A stretch of 64,000 bases of DNA from PLGF01 sp052139695 (GCA_052139695.1 JBKQWF010000106.1:1-64000); one strand, 5' to 3'; shown: positions 41,282 to 50,577, counted from the first letter of the stretch. Numbers and translations: made by a program. The notes: generated from the sequence alone by a model not told the origin.

Positions 41282-41316
41282 AGTCAGCGGTCAGCGGTCA
41301 GCGGTCAGAGATCAGA
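41282..41316. repeat. S23 element 2, left inverted arm
   Basis: AGTCAGCGGTCAGCGGTCAG and on to AGATCAGA, a GGTCAGC heptamer array. It contains the stop codon of the S23 gene, so the last residues (LISDR) are repeat-encoded. Confidence 0.75.
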
Positions 41317-41678
41317 AACGAGCTTGGGTCTCTGATAATTGCGCCGAGGATGGCTCCCACTTCTTTGCACTGGGCGCTCAATCGGGCATGATCGTTGCTC
41401 GCCAAGTAACCGCAATCTCTGGCGAAATCAAGCCAGGTGTCAGTTTCGCTGTTCTCGCCGTCCGCATCAGCGAGTTTGCTGAGGAAATGAGCCTCATAGC
41501 GGCGTTTCGACCAAGCTTCGCGCAGGTTGACACAGACAGAGCGAGCCGAGCGGCGGATTTGGTCTGTCAGTGAGTATTTTTCCTCAGGCGGCCAAGTCTT
41601 GCTTAGATTATAGACATCCATGGCAAGATCATATCCCTTGTGATAAACGATCAAATCCTTTGCTGACTTAATTTGCAC
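41298..41678 (-). CDS. S23-type four-helix-bundle protein (element 2)
   Basis: 126 residues: SAKDLIVYHKGYDLAMDVYN, YSLTDQIRRSARSVCVNLRE, YEAHFLSKLADADGENSETD and TWLDFARDCGYL. The bundle signature (YSLTDQIRRSARSVCVNLREAW in two halves) is strong. Bracketed by inverted GGTCAGC/GACCGCT arrays. Different from elements 1 and 3 in sequence, so not a recent duplication. Confidence 0.88.
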   Translation of the reverse strand: MQIKSAKDLIVYHKGYDLAMDVYNLSKTWPPEEKYSLTDQIRRSARSVCVNLREAWSKRRYEAHFLSKLADADGENSETDTWLDFARDCGYLASNDHARLSAQCKEVGAILGAIIRDPSSFLISDR

Positions 41679-41714
41679 GATTCTCTAACGACTTCTGTCC
41701 TCTGTTCATCGCTC

Positions 41715-41750
41715 TCTGATCTCTGACCTCTAACCTCCCGACCGCTGACT
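41715..41750. repeat. S23 element 2, right inverted arm
   Basis: TCTGATCTCTGACCTCTAAC and on to GACCGCTGACT. The reverse complement matches the left arm over 11 and 19 of 21 bases in two blocks separated by a 3/4-base difference. Confidence 0.75.
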
Positions 41751-42022
41751 GCTGATCTCTGCTCTCCCTTCTCTGACCTCAGACCTCTGATGTCTGTCCT
41801 CTGAAAACCTAGCGACACTCCGTGCCCGTCGATTCGCAGGCATCCAACTGTTTGGCGCCGCGATCTACTTTTGGACCACCGTTGTTTTCCAGCTTTCCAA
41901 ATTTCAGCTTTTTCCCCAAAACCCACCGGTCTCTACACAGGCCTCTATCTCCTCAGCCCTAATCTTATTCTTAATCTAAAACCCAATCTTAATCTTAAAT
42001 TATCTTGGCTCTAATCTTAATC
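41751..42022. repeat. Repeat-only stretch between S23 elements 2 and 3
   Basis: CTCTGACCT-type units to ~41805, a short non-repetitive piece, then TAATCT-type hexamers from ~41958. No gene seen. Confidence 0.6.
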
Positions 42023-42030
42023 TTAATCCC
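41956..42030. repeat. S23 element 3, left inverted arm
   Basis: Variants of TAATCT (CTAATCTTAATCTTAATCCC at the inner end). The stop codon of the S23 gene lies within it. Confidence 0.7.
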
Positions 42031-42400
42031 CCTCATGCAGCCGGTAACCTGAATTAGCTTTGATTAAACCCACTAGCATCGAAACAATGCCGCGCAGACG
42101 CTCTTTCCCGGAGACAATCAAAGCGGCCTCGCACCGATTTTGGGAGACCAGAACGTCCAATGCCGCCGCACACTCCAAAGCAGACCCGCGCGAAATGTCA
42201 AAAAATCGGCAACGGTCGGGCGAGGTGTACTTTCCATTGCCTTCGGCGAGATTCAGGACGATCGAGGTGCTGGCGCGATCCAGTTGATCACGGACCGCGA
42301 TCGACTTGGGTAGCTTTTGCAGCAGAGGCTCAAGCCAAGCGACGAACGCCAGAGATTCCTGATAAACCTCCAGTTTTTCATGGTCGAAGCAGGCGGTCAT
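42023..42400 (-). CDS. S23-type four-helix-bundle protein (element 3)
   Basis: 125 residues from the ATG at 42400: MTACFDHEKLEVYQESLAFV, LPKSIAVRDQLDRASTSIVL, NLAEGNGKYTSPDRCRFFDI and SRGSALECAAALDVL. A clear member of the family by the QLDRASTSIVLNLAEGNGK core. The longer open frame to 42655 is antisense-free filler within the Wzc gene. Inverted TAATCT arrays on both sides. Confidence 0.87.
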   Translation of the reverse strand: MTACFDHEKLEVYQESLAFVAWLEPLLQKLPKSIAVRDQLDRASTSIVLNLAEGNGKYTSPDRCRFFDISRGSALECAAALDVLVSQNRCEAALIVSGKERLRGIVSMLVGLIKANSGYRLHEGD

Positions 42401-42404
42401 GGTG

Positions 42405-42436
42405 TTAGGATTACGATTATGATTAAGATTAGGACT
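42405..42436. repeat. S23 element 3, right inverted arm
   Basis: TTAGGATTACGATTATGATT then AAGATTAGGACT; its reverse complement shares CTAATCTTAATC and the following TAATC units with the left arm. Confidence 0.7.
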
Positions 42437-42447
42437 AAAAGCACTTT

Positions 42448-44613
42448 TCATGAGGCGGACTTCGCCGAAGCGCCGTATTCCGCGTACTTGTAATAGTAGT
42501 AGTTGCGGGAAGAGGCATCGGCGCCATTGAAAATCACGCCGAGGACTTTGGCCTGACGCTGGACCAGCATGTCGAGCGCTTCGTTCACCGCCCGCGCGCT
42601 GGATTGGCCGCGGCGCACGACGAAGAGCGTGCCATCCACCTTTGGCGCCAGGCAACTGGCGTCGTCCGCCGCGAACAGCGGGCTGCTGTCAATCACCACG
42701 TAATCAAATTCCCGGCGCCACTTTGCCAGGATCTCATCAAGTTTGGATTCCAAAAACAGGTCGCCGGGGTTGCGGGAGGGGCCTCCGCAGGAGACAAAGG
42801 CGAGGTTCGGCAACGAGTCCCGTTGAATGACGGCGGCTGGATCGCAAGTACGACCCAATAGCTCCGCCAGTCCTGGTTCTTTCTGCATCTCCAGCAAATG
42901 ATGCAGTTGGCCCTTGCGCAGATCACCGTCCACCAAAAGCACGCTGGAGCCGGAAAGAGCCAGGGTGCGGGCCAGGTTGGCGGCCACCGTGGATTTCCCT
43001 TCGTTGGGCATGGCGCTGGTGATCAACAGGACTTTGGGCCGTTCGCCGTCGGTGGCTAGAAAGAGCAACGCCGAACGAAGGCTGCGATAGGATTCGGCGT
43101 AACCGTGCCGGGAATCATTCAGTTCCAACAGACGCGTCGAGTCTTTTCCCGTCGCGGTCACTTCCGGCAGGAGGCCGACGATGGCATCTCCAAGAGTGGC
43201 ATTGACATCGACAACAGACGTGAAACGGTCATCGCGCTTCTCGATCAGAAAAACAGTGCCGCCGCCGAGGGCCAAACCGCCCAGGACCGCCAATACCCAT
43301 GTCTCGATTGTCTTGGACGAGCGTCTCGCGAGCGACGCCGGTTCCATGATGGCCAGGGTTTCGAGGTCGGTATTGCGCGTGATATCGACGTTCTGCAACA
43401 TCGCCGCCAGGCGGTCAAACACGCTCTGGGAGCGGGCTACATCCAGCTTCAACCGCTCCGCTTCAGCAATACGAAGATTGGACTCCACCACTTTGGCGTC
43501 CCATTCTCTGATGGAAGCCACGACGCTGTCCATTTTCATTTTGACAGTCGCCAGGGAGGCCGCCAGTTGGTTATGAGTTTGGGTGCGATACAAGTCGAGG
43601 AGCTGCTCGCCCCGGGCGATTTCTCCATCCAACGCGACAATTCTGGGATGTCCGGGGCGCAAGACCTTGCTCAGCTTTTTCCGCTGATTCTTGAGCATTT
43701 CCAACTGCAGATAGGATGTCAGCCGTTCGTTGCCTTCGTTGCCCGGGGACGGCGAAGACAGGCCAGCCGAATCCAAAGTTTTCATCAGGTCAGACGGAGT
43801 GCGTCCGCCGAGGCTGTTTCCCTGGGCAAGCGGATTCTGCTCCACTGTGCTGGCCTGGATTAGTTGAGATTCCAGTTGCAGATCGGACAGTTCGGTTTGC
43901 AATTTTTCAAGGTAACCGCCCGCCACGGCGCCTTCTTCCTGCAGAATGGCCAAATTATTCGTGCGCTGGAATGACGTTAAGGCGTCCTGGGCCGCCTTCA
44001 ACTCTCTTTCCCGAGCTTCAACCTGGGCCGAGATGGAGACTGCGGTTTCGCCCGAAACCAGTTTGCGAACCGTCTTCTTATACTCCAGATAATCGGTCAG
44101 GAGAGCATTGAGGAAGTTTTGGCTGTAGGCGGCATTCGCGCTACTGGCGGTGATCATAAAAACCGCGCTCTTGGGAGCCTCTTTAAAACTGAGGGTCACC
44201 GGCAGTGGAAAGCCCTCTTTCCCAAGCGGGACGGCGTTGGAACCCGTGGCCCGCAGGCTTTCAATGGCTGCCTGCCACATCCGGCCGCTCTTGAGGACTT
44301 CGATCTGGGTGCCGATGTAAGTCGAAGAATCCTCCGTAAAAAGAGCGCCTTCCGCCAAATGGAGCTTCTCGGGTTCCCACATCGTGGCCGAGGAGACAAA
44401 AACCGGGGGCGTCAGCAAGACATATACGATTGCCGCCCCGATGGTAAGCACCGTGGTGAGAACTGGAACCCACCAAAATCGCCTGAGAAAAACAAAAAAC
44501 CGGCGCAAGCCGCGCGACGATCCGCCGCCTCCAACTCCATAATCGTCCATCGGCCCAGGGGCTGAATAATCCTGGCCTTGAGGCACTGGGGACATTGGAG
44601 GCAACGCTTTCAT
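42448..44613 (-). CDS. Wzc-like polysaccharide copolymerase / BY-type tyrosine autokinase
   Basis: About 721 residues. First membrane helix near 40-66, periplasmic Wzz region with long coiled coils (~190-400), a second helix near 438-456, then a cytoplasmic BY-kinase: Walker A SAMPNEGKSTVAANLA (533-548), Walker A' VLLVDGDLRKG (~558-568), Walker B FDYVVIDSSP (~636-645). A tyrosine cluster at the C-terminus (NYYYYKYAEYG) is the autophosphorylation tail. It controls chain length together with the Wza-like protein just upstream (7-base gap). Start at the second ATG, chosen because of that spacing. Confidence 0.93.
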   Translation of the reverse strand: MKALPPMSPVPQGQDYSAPGPMDDYGVGGGGSSRGLRRFFVFLRRFWWVPVLTTVLTIGAAIVYVLLTPPVFVSSATMWEPEKLHLAEGALFTEDSSTYIGTQIEVLKSGRMWQAAIESLRATGSNAVPLGKEGFPLPVTLSFKEAPKSAVFMITASSANAAYSQNFLNALLTDYLEYKKTVRKLVSGETAVSISAQVEARERELKAAQDALTSFQRTNNLAILQEEGAVAGGYLEKLQTELSDLQLESQLIQASTVEQNPLAQGNSLGGRTPSDLMKTLDSAGLSSPSPGNEGNERLTSYLQLEMLKNQRKKLSKVLRPGHPRIVALDGEIARGEQLLDLYRTQTHNQLAASLATVKMKMDSVVASIREWDAKVVESNLRIAEAERLKLDVARSQSVFDRLAAMLQNVDITRNTDLETLAIMEPASLARRSSKTIETWVLAVLGGLALGGGTVFLIEKRDDRFTSVVDVNATLGDAIVGLLPEVTATGKDSTRLLELNDSRHGYAESYRSLRSALLFLATDGERPKVLLITSAMPNEGKSTVAANLARTLALSGSSVLLVDGDLRKGQLHHLLEMQKEPGLAELLGRTCDPAAVIQRDSLPNLAFVSCGGPSRNPGDLFLESKLDEILAKWRREFDYVVIDSSPLFAADDASCLAPKVDGTLFVVRRGQSSARAVNEALDMLVQRQAKVLGVIFNGADASSRNYYYYKYAEYGASAKSAS

Positions 44614-44620
44614 AATCTCG

Positions 44621-45511
44621 TTAGAAACTGCGAACCGGCACATAGATTAGATCACCGGACTCCAAGGTCAAATCCGTCTCGAGCTTGCCGTTGGTTAAAA
44701 CCTCTTCCACATCCACGAAGAATGCCTTCGCGTCATCTTTGCTGGCAATATCCTTACGCGTCACCCGCACGTGGCGCCTGTCGGCATAATCCGTGAAACC
44801 GCCGCGACCAAGAATCGCCTTGCTCAGGGTGAGGACTTCATCACCCGGAAGTTCCATCGCTCCCGGCGACCGAACTGCGCCGGTCAAATAGACCCGGCCA
44901 TGCCGCCTCGTCATGACATCCACCGCGAGGATCACCGTGGCCTGATAGTAATACTTTTTCTCCAGCGCGGCTTTGATTTCCGCGGCCAACTGTTTGCACG
45001 TTTTATTTGAGGCGGGAATGCGTCCAATATACGGCACTTCAAGGTCGCCGGTGTCGGTGACAAAAAGCGGTTTGGGGTTGGGCTTGAAATCATCCTCGTC
45101 CTCCAGAATCCGAATGCTCAGGCGATCTCCAACCGTCAGTTTATATTTGTCGTCCAAAGCGGCAGCCGAGTTGGTCACCGCGGCGTCGGGCAAGTTGGTG
45201 GTCGCGGCATTTGTGCTGGCAATGGCGGCGCCCTCCTGTCCGTTCGTCGCCAACAGGGACCCTTGGGCTTTTGCAGCAGCCGGCCCGTTGGAGCCTGAGA
45301 CGGTTGTCACAGAATTGCCCTGCTGGACGGGGGGGACTGGGTCGGCAGCCCACACCATAACGCTTAAGCCCACAAAAACGGAAATGCATCCCGGCACAAC
45401 CACAGCACGACATGACTTAAAAGATGGCTTCTTGCCTGAACGAGCACGACCGGCCCGCCAGAGGCCGGGAATCGTCGCGGAAAGAGCTTGGGAGAAGGCT
45501 TCTGAGTTCAT
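44621..45511 (-). CDS. Wza-like polysaccharide export protein
   Basis: 296 residues. Signal or anchor segment near 37-56 (VVVPGCISVFVGLSVMVWAA), an alanine/threonine-rich linker, then the Poly_export domain YKLTVGDRLSIRILEDEDDF ... DTGDLEVPYIGRIPA, and an SLBB-like domain (GRVYLTGAVRSPGAMELPGD, SGDLIYVPVR). No lipobox cysteine in the usual position, unlike E. coli Wza. Outer membrane export channel of the polymer. First structural gene after the regulator. Confidence 0.9.
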   Translation of the reverse strand: MNSEAFSQALSATIPGLWRAGRARSGKKPSFKSCRAVVVPGCISVFVGLSVMVWAADPVPPVQQGNSVTTVSGSNGPAAAKAQGSLLATNGQEGAAIASTNAATTNLPDAAVTNSAAALDDKYKLTVGDRLSIRILEDEDDFKPNPKPLFVTDTGDLEVPYIGRIPASNKTCKQLAAEIKAALEKKYYYQATVILAVDVMTRRHGRVYLTGAVRSPGAMELPGDEVLTLSKAILGRGGFTDYADRRHVRVTRKDIASKDDAKAFFVDVEEVLTNGKLETDLTLESGDLIYVPVRSF

Positions 45512-45590
45512 TCCAGAGGACCGATATAGCGAAATCCCGCATCATTTTGCTTCCCCGCCCTCACGGCCATCAATATAAAAGCAAGGGGCT

Positions 45591-46661
45591 TCATGGCTTT
45601 AAGACGGCAATTTGGGAGTTGGACTTGAATTTTAGATGCGTAGCAACCTCGCGGATGTTCCGCATGAGGCTTTCCCGTGATTCGGGATTGGACAGGCCAC
45701 CCGAACACTCCATGAAAGCTGCTTTTGACTCTTTGACGGGACTTCCGTCCAATTTTGGCGCCAAGGGGCATAGGCCGATCTCGCGCATCGAACATGACAT
45801 CTTGCCCTCATCCACACGGGAAGCCAGATCGGAAATGGGCTTTCCCCCATTCTGACCGACATTCCGGCATTGTCCCGGCGTCTTGCCGTACCTTTTCTTG
45901 AAGCAGGCGTTGAAAAGCCCCAAGTGGTTGAACCCGCATTGCTCGGCCACGTTGATGATTTTCAGGTCCGGATTCCGCAATAGAGACAACGCCTTCAAAA
46001 GGCGCATTTCCATGCGAAGGGTGGCGATTGAGTAGCCAAAATGTTGATGAAACAGGCGATTCAGATGGCGCCGGCTGCAACCGAACTTGCACGCTAAATC
46101 CCCAACCGATAGAGTCAGAAGCTCGGTCGTGGATAGTCCTTCAAATACCTGCATCATATGATCCTCAACTCGAACAAACCCAACCCGCCTCTTTCGCGTG
46201 CTCTCGAATTCCGCCGATAATACCGCAGCGGCGATGCCCAGCACATGACTTCGATGATCGACTCCGCCCTGAGGAGGCGCCGAAGCGACGATCCGGTGGC
46301 ACTGGATCGCTAATAAGCTGGAACTGGGGAAAAGCTTCGAGCCTCTGAAATTGTCGGTGGTGTCCTGCAACAGGCTGATCTCATCAATGTCGAACAGCGG
46401 GAAAAGGTGTTCAAAACAAAGGGAAAAGTGCCAAAAAATCATCTTATCGCTTGTCGCGGAAATCTTCCCTCCTTCGGCGGAGTTTAAGACAAGCAGATCG
46501 CCAGGCAAAAGATTCTGGGCTGACGAATCCGAAATGTACTGCCCGCGGCCGCCCTTCGCCAGGACGAAACAAAAGCCCTGGCCCTGATTAGGCCACTCCT
46601 CCGCGCGATTAAGTCTAGCCAACTGCAAAGCGAGATAGTTTTCTGCACGCATTCCGATCAT
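45591..46661 (-). CDS. AraC-family transcriptional regulator
   Basis: 356 residues. N-terminal cupin-like sensing domain (QYISDSSAQNLLPGDLLVLN). C-terminal double helix-turn-helix at ~185-285: LSVGDLACKFGCSRRHLNRL, FHQHFGYSIATLRMEMRLLK, NVAEQCGFNHLGLFNACFKK and RYGKTPGQCR. An extra ~75-residue tail follows. Lies at the head of the EPS locus with the same orientation, so it is the likely regulator. Confidence 0.9.
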   Translation of the reverse strand: MIGMRAENYLALQLARLNRAEEWPNQGQGFCFVLAKGGRGQYISDSSAQNLLPGDLLVLNSAEGGKISATSDKMIFWHFSLCFEHLFPLFDIDEISLLQDTTDNFRGSKLFPSSSLLAIQCHRIVASAPPQGGVDHRSHVLGIAAAVLSAEFESTRKRRVGFVRVEDHMMQVFEGLSTTELLTLSVGDLACKFGCSRRHLNRLFHQHFGYSIATLRMEMRLLKALSLLRNPDLKIINVAEQCGFNHLGLFNACFKKRYGKTPGQCRNVGQNGGKPISDLASRVDEGKMSCSMREIGLCPLAPKLDGSPVKESKAAFMECSGGLSNPESRESLMRNIREVATHLKFKSNSQIAVLKP

Positions 46662-47236
46662 CTTTAGTTTTTTTGTGTATAACCAAGCGTACTAACCTTG
46701 GAGACACGAAGATCTCTTTTGCCCTCGACTCCAGGATTTACCGGTCTTACATCGAAGACGAGCACATGATACACCGGAACGTCTTTGTGTCGATACACTT
46801 TTGGGCCACTGATAAACATATTTGGGACTCGTCGCGCCAAAAAAAAAACCACTATCCTAGTCGTCGTCTCATTGCAAGCGCTGAGTTTTATGTAGCACGC
46901 TTTCTCGCTCAATAAAGAATCTAACTGCTCGCGTCCCGCATAATAAGTGTAGCTTACCACAAGCCACAAATCGCTTGCGGCGGACCGGTTCAACGTAAGA
47001 TTTTTATTAAGAAGTACTTGCGCGATTAAATAATGCCTTCTTGATCAAATCCCGCTAGTGATCAACAGGCAAATCTGTAAACCATTACGACATTTTTCGG
47101 ACCAATTCTCCCTGTTGAAATTGATGTAAGGCCCAAATAATCAAGAACAAGCACGTTTCCCGTTCTGCACTTTAATCACGTTGTAAACCATTCCGACGCT
47201 TATGGATTGGGCATTGAGGATCTGAGGATAAAAAAA
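46662..47236. promoter_or_regulatory. 575-bp gene-free, AT-rich control region
   Basis: No gene seen. Two near-identical 15-mers, GTAAACCATTACGAC (47077-47091) and GTAAACCATTCCGAC (47183-47197), lie 106 bp apart, about ten helical turns. They could be binding sites for a regulator of the AraC gene or the receiver gene, or both. Confidence 0.45.
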
Positions 47237-47677
47237 TCATAATTCCTTCGCTAAGGACTGTGATTGATGAGCAGCAAGGAGCTGGTCAACCGCCTCTTTT
47301 AGCGCCGGGAGCGGAGTCGATCTTTGCATCAGCACGTCGAGGCAGGACCGGTCTTCGGGCAATGTCCTTGTGTACATGAGCACTGGCGTGGCAGGAGATC
47401 GCAGTTTGATGATGTGGGCCATCTCCGCGCCCGTCATCTGCGCCATGGAATTGTCAGTAACAACAAGGTCGTGGACTTTTGGATCAAACTGTGCCAGAGC
47501 CTCTTCGGCGTTTGAAAATGCATGGACCACGAACCCGACGTAACTCAAAAACCACTTTGTCATCAATCGCGTGGAAGGGCCATCATCAACCAAAAGGATG
47601 GTATTTATGCGCGCGGGGGCTAGGTTCTCTCCAAAACGTCCAGCAACCAATTTCCTTCTTCGATTTTCCACGTTCAC
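47237..47677 (-). CDS. Stand-alone response regulator receiver domain
   Basis: 146 residues, one REC domain. TILLVDDGPSTRLM with the acidic pair at 31-32, phospho-acceptor Asp75 in LVVTDNSM, Thr103 in MYTRTL. The conserved Lys before Pro is not found: the loop reads QRSTPL. No output domain and no kinase gene next to it, so signalling partners are elsewhere. Confidence 0.85.
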   Translation of the reverse strand: MNVENRRRKLVAGRFGENLAPARINTILLVDDGPSTRLMTKWFLSYVGFVVHAFSNAEEALAQFDPKVHDLVVTDNSMAQMTGAEMAHIIKLRSPATPVLMYTRTLPEDRSCLDVLMQRSTPLPALKEAVDQLLAAHQSQSLAKEL

Positions 47678-47962
47678 GTCTTCTAATTCAATACTGGCAG
47701 CTTAACCGATGTTGCTTATACGCTGATGTTGAGAAGAAGTCTATTCACAATTAGGACAACCGCCGTCACCTAAAGGACACGGGAATGTAACCAATCCCAG
47801 GACTTCAATCCATCAGCTTTCGCCAGATTCGGGTCCATAATAATATTTGCAACTGCAGGTCAACCGCCCGGATTGCGTCCTAACCTTGCCGCCCTCCAGA
47901 GGGCCGGTGGCTAAGCCGGACTTACCGCCAGAGCCCTCAGAATTCCAAGCCAAACATGGCGT

Positions 47963-49663
47963 TCAAGGATGGGCCGCGCCCGGAAAGAAGTTCCCTTCCG
48001 TCTGAAACAGGAGATGGTCCGGGGCAAAGACCTTTTCGGCAAGGCGCAAATCATTATTGACAAAAAGCCCGCCTTCCACCGCTGGCCCAGCGGAGAGAAA
48101 GGCGCCAGTTCCGGCGGCGGCGATGCAATTTCGGATGGAAACGCCAGCCCCTCGGGTCAAAGCGATGGCGGACCTTTCGCCGGAGTTGAGCGCCGGCCCC
48201 CCGCGCAGTCCGTCGATCTCAACGTTCTTGAAATCCTCCAATTCCACCGCGTGGCTGAAAAAGGACGGCAACCCATCGTCCCATTCCACAGCCAACCCGT
48301 GAATGGCCACGCCATCGACGTAACGGCCATAAAACGCCGGAATGTCATGCGCAAAGAGAGCGGTTTTCAGGTCCCGACTGGAACGGAGATCAAAGTTGCC
48401 GCCATAAGATTCGTGCAACGGACCGTTGCGGACGCGGATTTTGACGTTGTCGAAGGAAATATCGCGCAGAATGCTCTGGGGCGCTCCATGGAGAAAAATT
48501 CCGTCCTCGCTTTCCGCGATAATGTCGCGGAAGCGGATATTCTTGATTTGGCCGAGCTGTTCCGTGTTCGTCTCGCGCAAAATGGCGGAAATGTGGATCG
48601 GCTCCGCCTTGCCCCACCAATGGCCGGTCATCAGCCGGGTGCGGATGACGATGTCCGAGAAAAGCACGTTTTCCACCGAACCGCCGCCGCGCACGTAAAC
48701 CCCCAGGCCGCGGTTGCTGTCGTGAATGAGCAGGTTGGCAAAAACGCAGTCACGGATGTCGTGGCCGGCAAAACCTACCCGCACCGCCGTCGAGCGGGAA
48801 GAGAGGGTGCAATTGGCCACCGTGACCTTTTCGCTCCCCAACACCGCGATGCAGTCGTCGCCGTTCTGGATGTCGCAATCGATGATATGGATGAAGTGAG
48901 ATTCCACCAGGTCGATGCCGTCATCGTTCGGCACCCGCCGTCCGCTGCCGAAACTGTTGATGAGGATTCCTGTAATGTTAACTCTTTCGCAACGGGCCAC
49001 CAGCACCGTCCAAAGAGGAGAATTCTGAATCGTCACGCCGGAAAGGAGAACGTTGGTGCAATCAAAAAAACGGACCAGGTTGCCGGGCCGCGGCTCTCTG
49101 GGGTCAAGCGGGCCGTCGCTGGTCCCATATTTGGGATTTAGGTAGTCCTCGCCCTGGCGGATGTACTTCTTGTCGTAATCAGGTCCTTCCGTCAGTTTCA
49201 ATTTGACCGGATCGACGAAGAACATTCCGTTCCCCTCGATCACGCCGCGCCCGGTGATGGCGATATTACTGGCGTGGCGCGCGGTAATCAGCCCTTCGCC
49301 CGGCGACTCGCCAATGGCCGAGGTCCGCTGCGAGCCGTAATCGGCTAGATTCGTGCTGGCCGTCAGGACCGCGCCCGCTTCCAGGCGCAGGGAAACGTTG
49401 TCAAGCAATTCGATCGAGCCGCAGCGGAATTGGCCCGCCGGAAAGGCCAACGTTCCGCCCCCCGCCGCCGAGCATTCGCTAATGGCGCGGTTGATCGCGA
49501 CCGTGCAAAGCGTCCGCCCATCGCCCTTGGCGCCATACGCCGTCACGTTGCGGATGAGTTGATTTTCCTGGGCGTAAATCGCCCCTGGAAAAGCCAGAAA
49601 GAGGAAGAGCCATTTTTGCATGTAAAGGAGAGTGGCAGTTTGCGGCGCAACACGATTTTTCAT
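47963..49663 (-). CDS. GH28-like secreted beta-helix protein
   Basis: 566 residues. Signal peptide around MQKWLFLFLAFPGAIYAQ (second ATG at 49621 would begin exactly there). Then NVTAYGAKGDGRTLCTVAIN, the canonical polygalacturonase start. GH28 motifs: NDDGIDL (usually NTDGID) and GDDCIAV are present; the usual GHG is not, GFAGHD is the nearest. Predicted polysaccharide-cleaving or modifying enzyme, substrate unknown. Confidence 0.85.
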   Translation of the reverse strand: MKNRVAPQTATLLYMQKWLFLFLAFPGAIYAQENQLIRNVTAYGAKGDGRTLCTVAINRAISECSAAGGGTLAFPAGQFRCGSIELLDNVSLRLEAGAVLTASTNLADYGSQRTSAIGESPGEGLITARHASNIAITGRGVIEGNGMFFVDPVKLKLTEGPDYDKKYIRQGEDYLNPKYGTSDGPLDPREPRPGNLVRFFDCTNVLLSGVTIQNSPLWTVLVARCERVNITGILINSFGSGRRVPNDDGIDLVESHFIHIIDCDIQNGDDCIAVLGSEKVTVANCTLSSRSTAVRVGFAGHDIRDCVFANLLIHDSNRGLGVYVRGGGSVENVLFSDIVIRTRLMTGHWWGKAEPIHISAILRETNTEQLGQIKNIRFRDIIAESEDGIFLHGAPQSILRDISFDNVKIRVRNGPLHESYGGNFDLRSSRDLKTALFAHDIPAFYGRYVDGVAIHGLAVEWDDGLPSFFSHAVELEDFKNVEIDGLRGGPALNSGERSAIALTRGAGVSIRNCIAAAGTGAFLSAGPAVEGGLFVNNDLRLAEKVFAPDHLLFQTEGNFFPGAAHP

Positions 49664-49989
49664 TCAGGATGATCAGGGTTGACAGGATGGCTTTTGTCAG
49701 CGACTGCCCGCAACTAAAAAGCGGAACTTGCCCAACGAAGCCGCCGTTGCCCTGATCTTTTCGTCCCGATCGTCTTACGGCGCGTCCGCAGGGATGACAG
49801 GCCGCTCTGTAAAGCTGGGCTGCTTCATCCCTTGAGCGTCCGGTGCGGCAAGGCTGAAAACCCCTCTTCAGGCGGATCTGGATCGGTTCCTGGGGCGCTC
49901 CGCAGGGACGGACTTCGATCTGGCAGCGTAAGACGCAAAGGATCAGGCCGGCGGCGGTGAGGCGGAGAAAGGACTTGTGCTGCCCGGTT
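49664..49989. other. Intergenic stretch without a recognised gene
   Basis: No frame with family features. It lies between the GH28-like gene and the end of the zeta-like gene. Short internal repeats only. Confidence 0.45.
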
Positions 49990-50577
49990 TTACCTGGCGT
50001 GCGGAAGCAAAGGAACAAGCCAAAAAGGCAGTGGTTTCGCCAGGAAGGTCGCTTCGCCATTTTCGAAAACCGCCACGCGGCGGAAGGGATAATTCAAATC
50101 ATCGTTATCGAAGATCATTACCTGCGGCAGGACAGGAATCGCCGCTCTCAAGTTCGCCAAGGTTCGCGGGAAACGCGCCACCAGTTTTTCCAACGGCACA
50201 TCATGGCCTCCTTGCGAGCCCCGCATAGCGACGCGTTGGTCGGAGGTTTCCGGCTTGGCAATGCCAATAAAGCAAAGCACCACTTGATAACCCGTCCGCA
50301 TTGCCGCTTTCAGAAATGCCAGCTTTTCGCCCGCCGGATCGGAGAAGACGGTTTCGAACACAAAGCTTTCTCGTTGTTCCATCAGGCGTTGCAGCAGCAC
50401 GCCGGCCATTTTCGCCGCGGCATAAGCCTCCATCCCAAGTTCCCTCGCCAGAATGTCGGCGCTGACCAGACGCAAGCCGCTCGCTTGCAGGTGGGCATGG
50501 TAAAAAGTGGTCTTCCCGGCTCCATTTGATCCGGCCAAGGCCACGATGACCGGACGGGGGTTGTGCGGCAACGTCAC
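49990..50577 (-). CDS. Zeta-toxin-like P-loop kinase
   Basis: 195 residues. P-loop ALAGSNGAGKTTF, VSADILARELG, and FVFETVFSDPAGEKLAFLKA, with the conserved ETVFS substrate region seen in zeta-like/AAA_33 proteins. Those phosphorylate UDP-N-acetylglucosamine or related substrates. The GTG start overlaps the antitoxin stop (GTGA), as in a TA operon. Confidence 0.83.
   Translation of the reverse strand: MTLPHNPRPVIVALAGSNGAGKTTFYHAHLQASGLRLVSADILARELGMEAYAAAKMAGVLLQRLMEQRESFVFETVFSDPAGEKLAFLKAAMRTGYQVVLCFIGIAKPETSDQRVAMRGSQGGHDVPLEKLVARFPRTLANLRAAIPVLPQVMIFDNDDLNYPFRRVAVFENGEATFLAKPLPFWLVPLLPHAR

Noticed and set aside
36661..42400. S23 genes as Avd accessory proteins of a diversity-generating retroelement
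   Set aside because: No reverse transcriptase and no template/variable repeat pair in the window.
47969..49141. 390-residue open frame on the plus strand
   Set aside because: Antisense shadow of the GH28-like gene.
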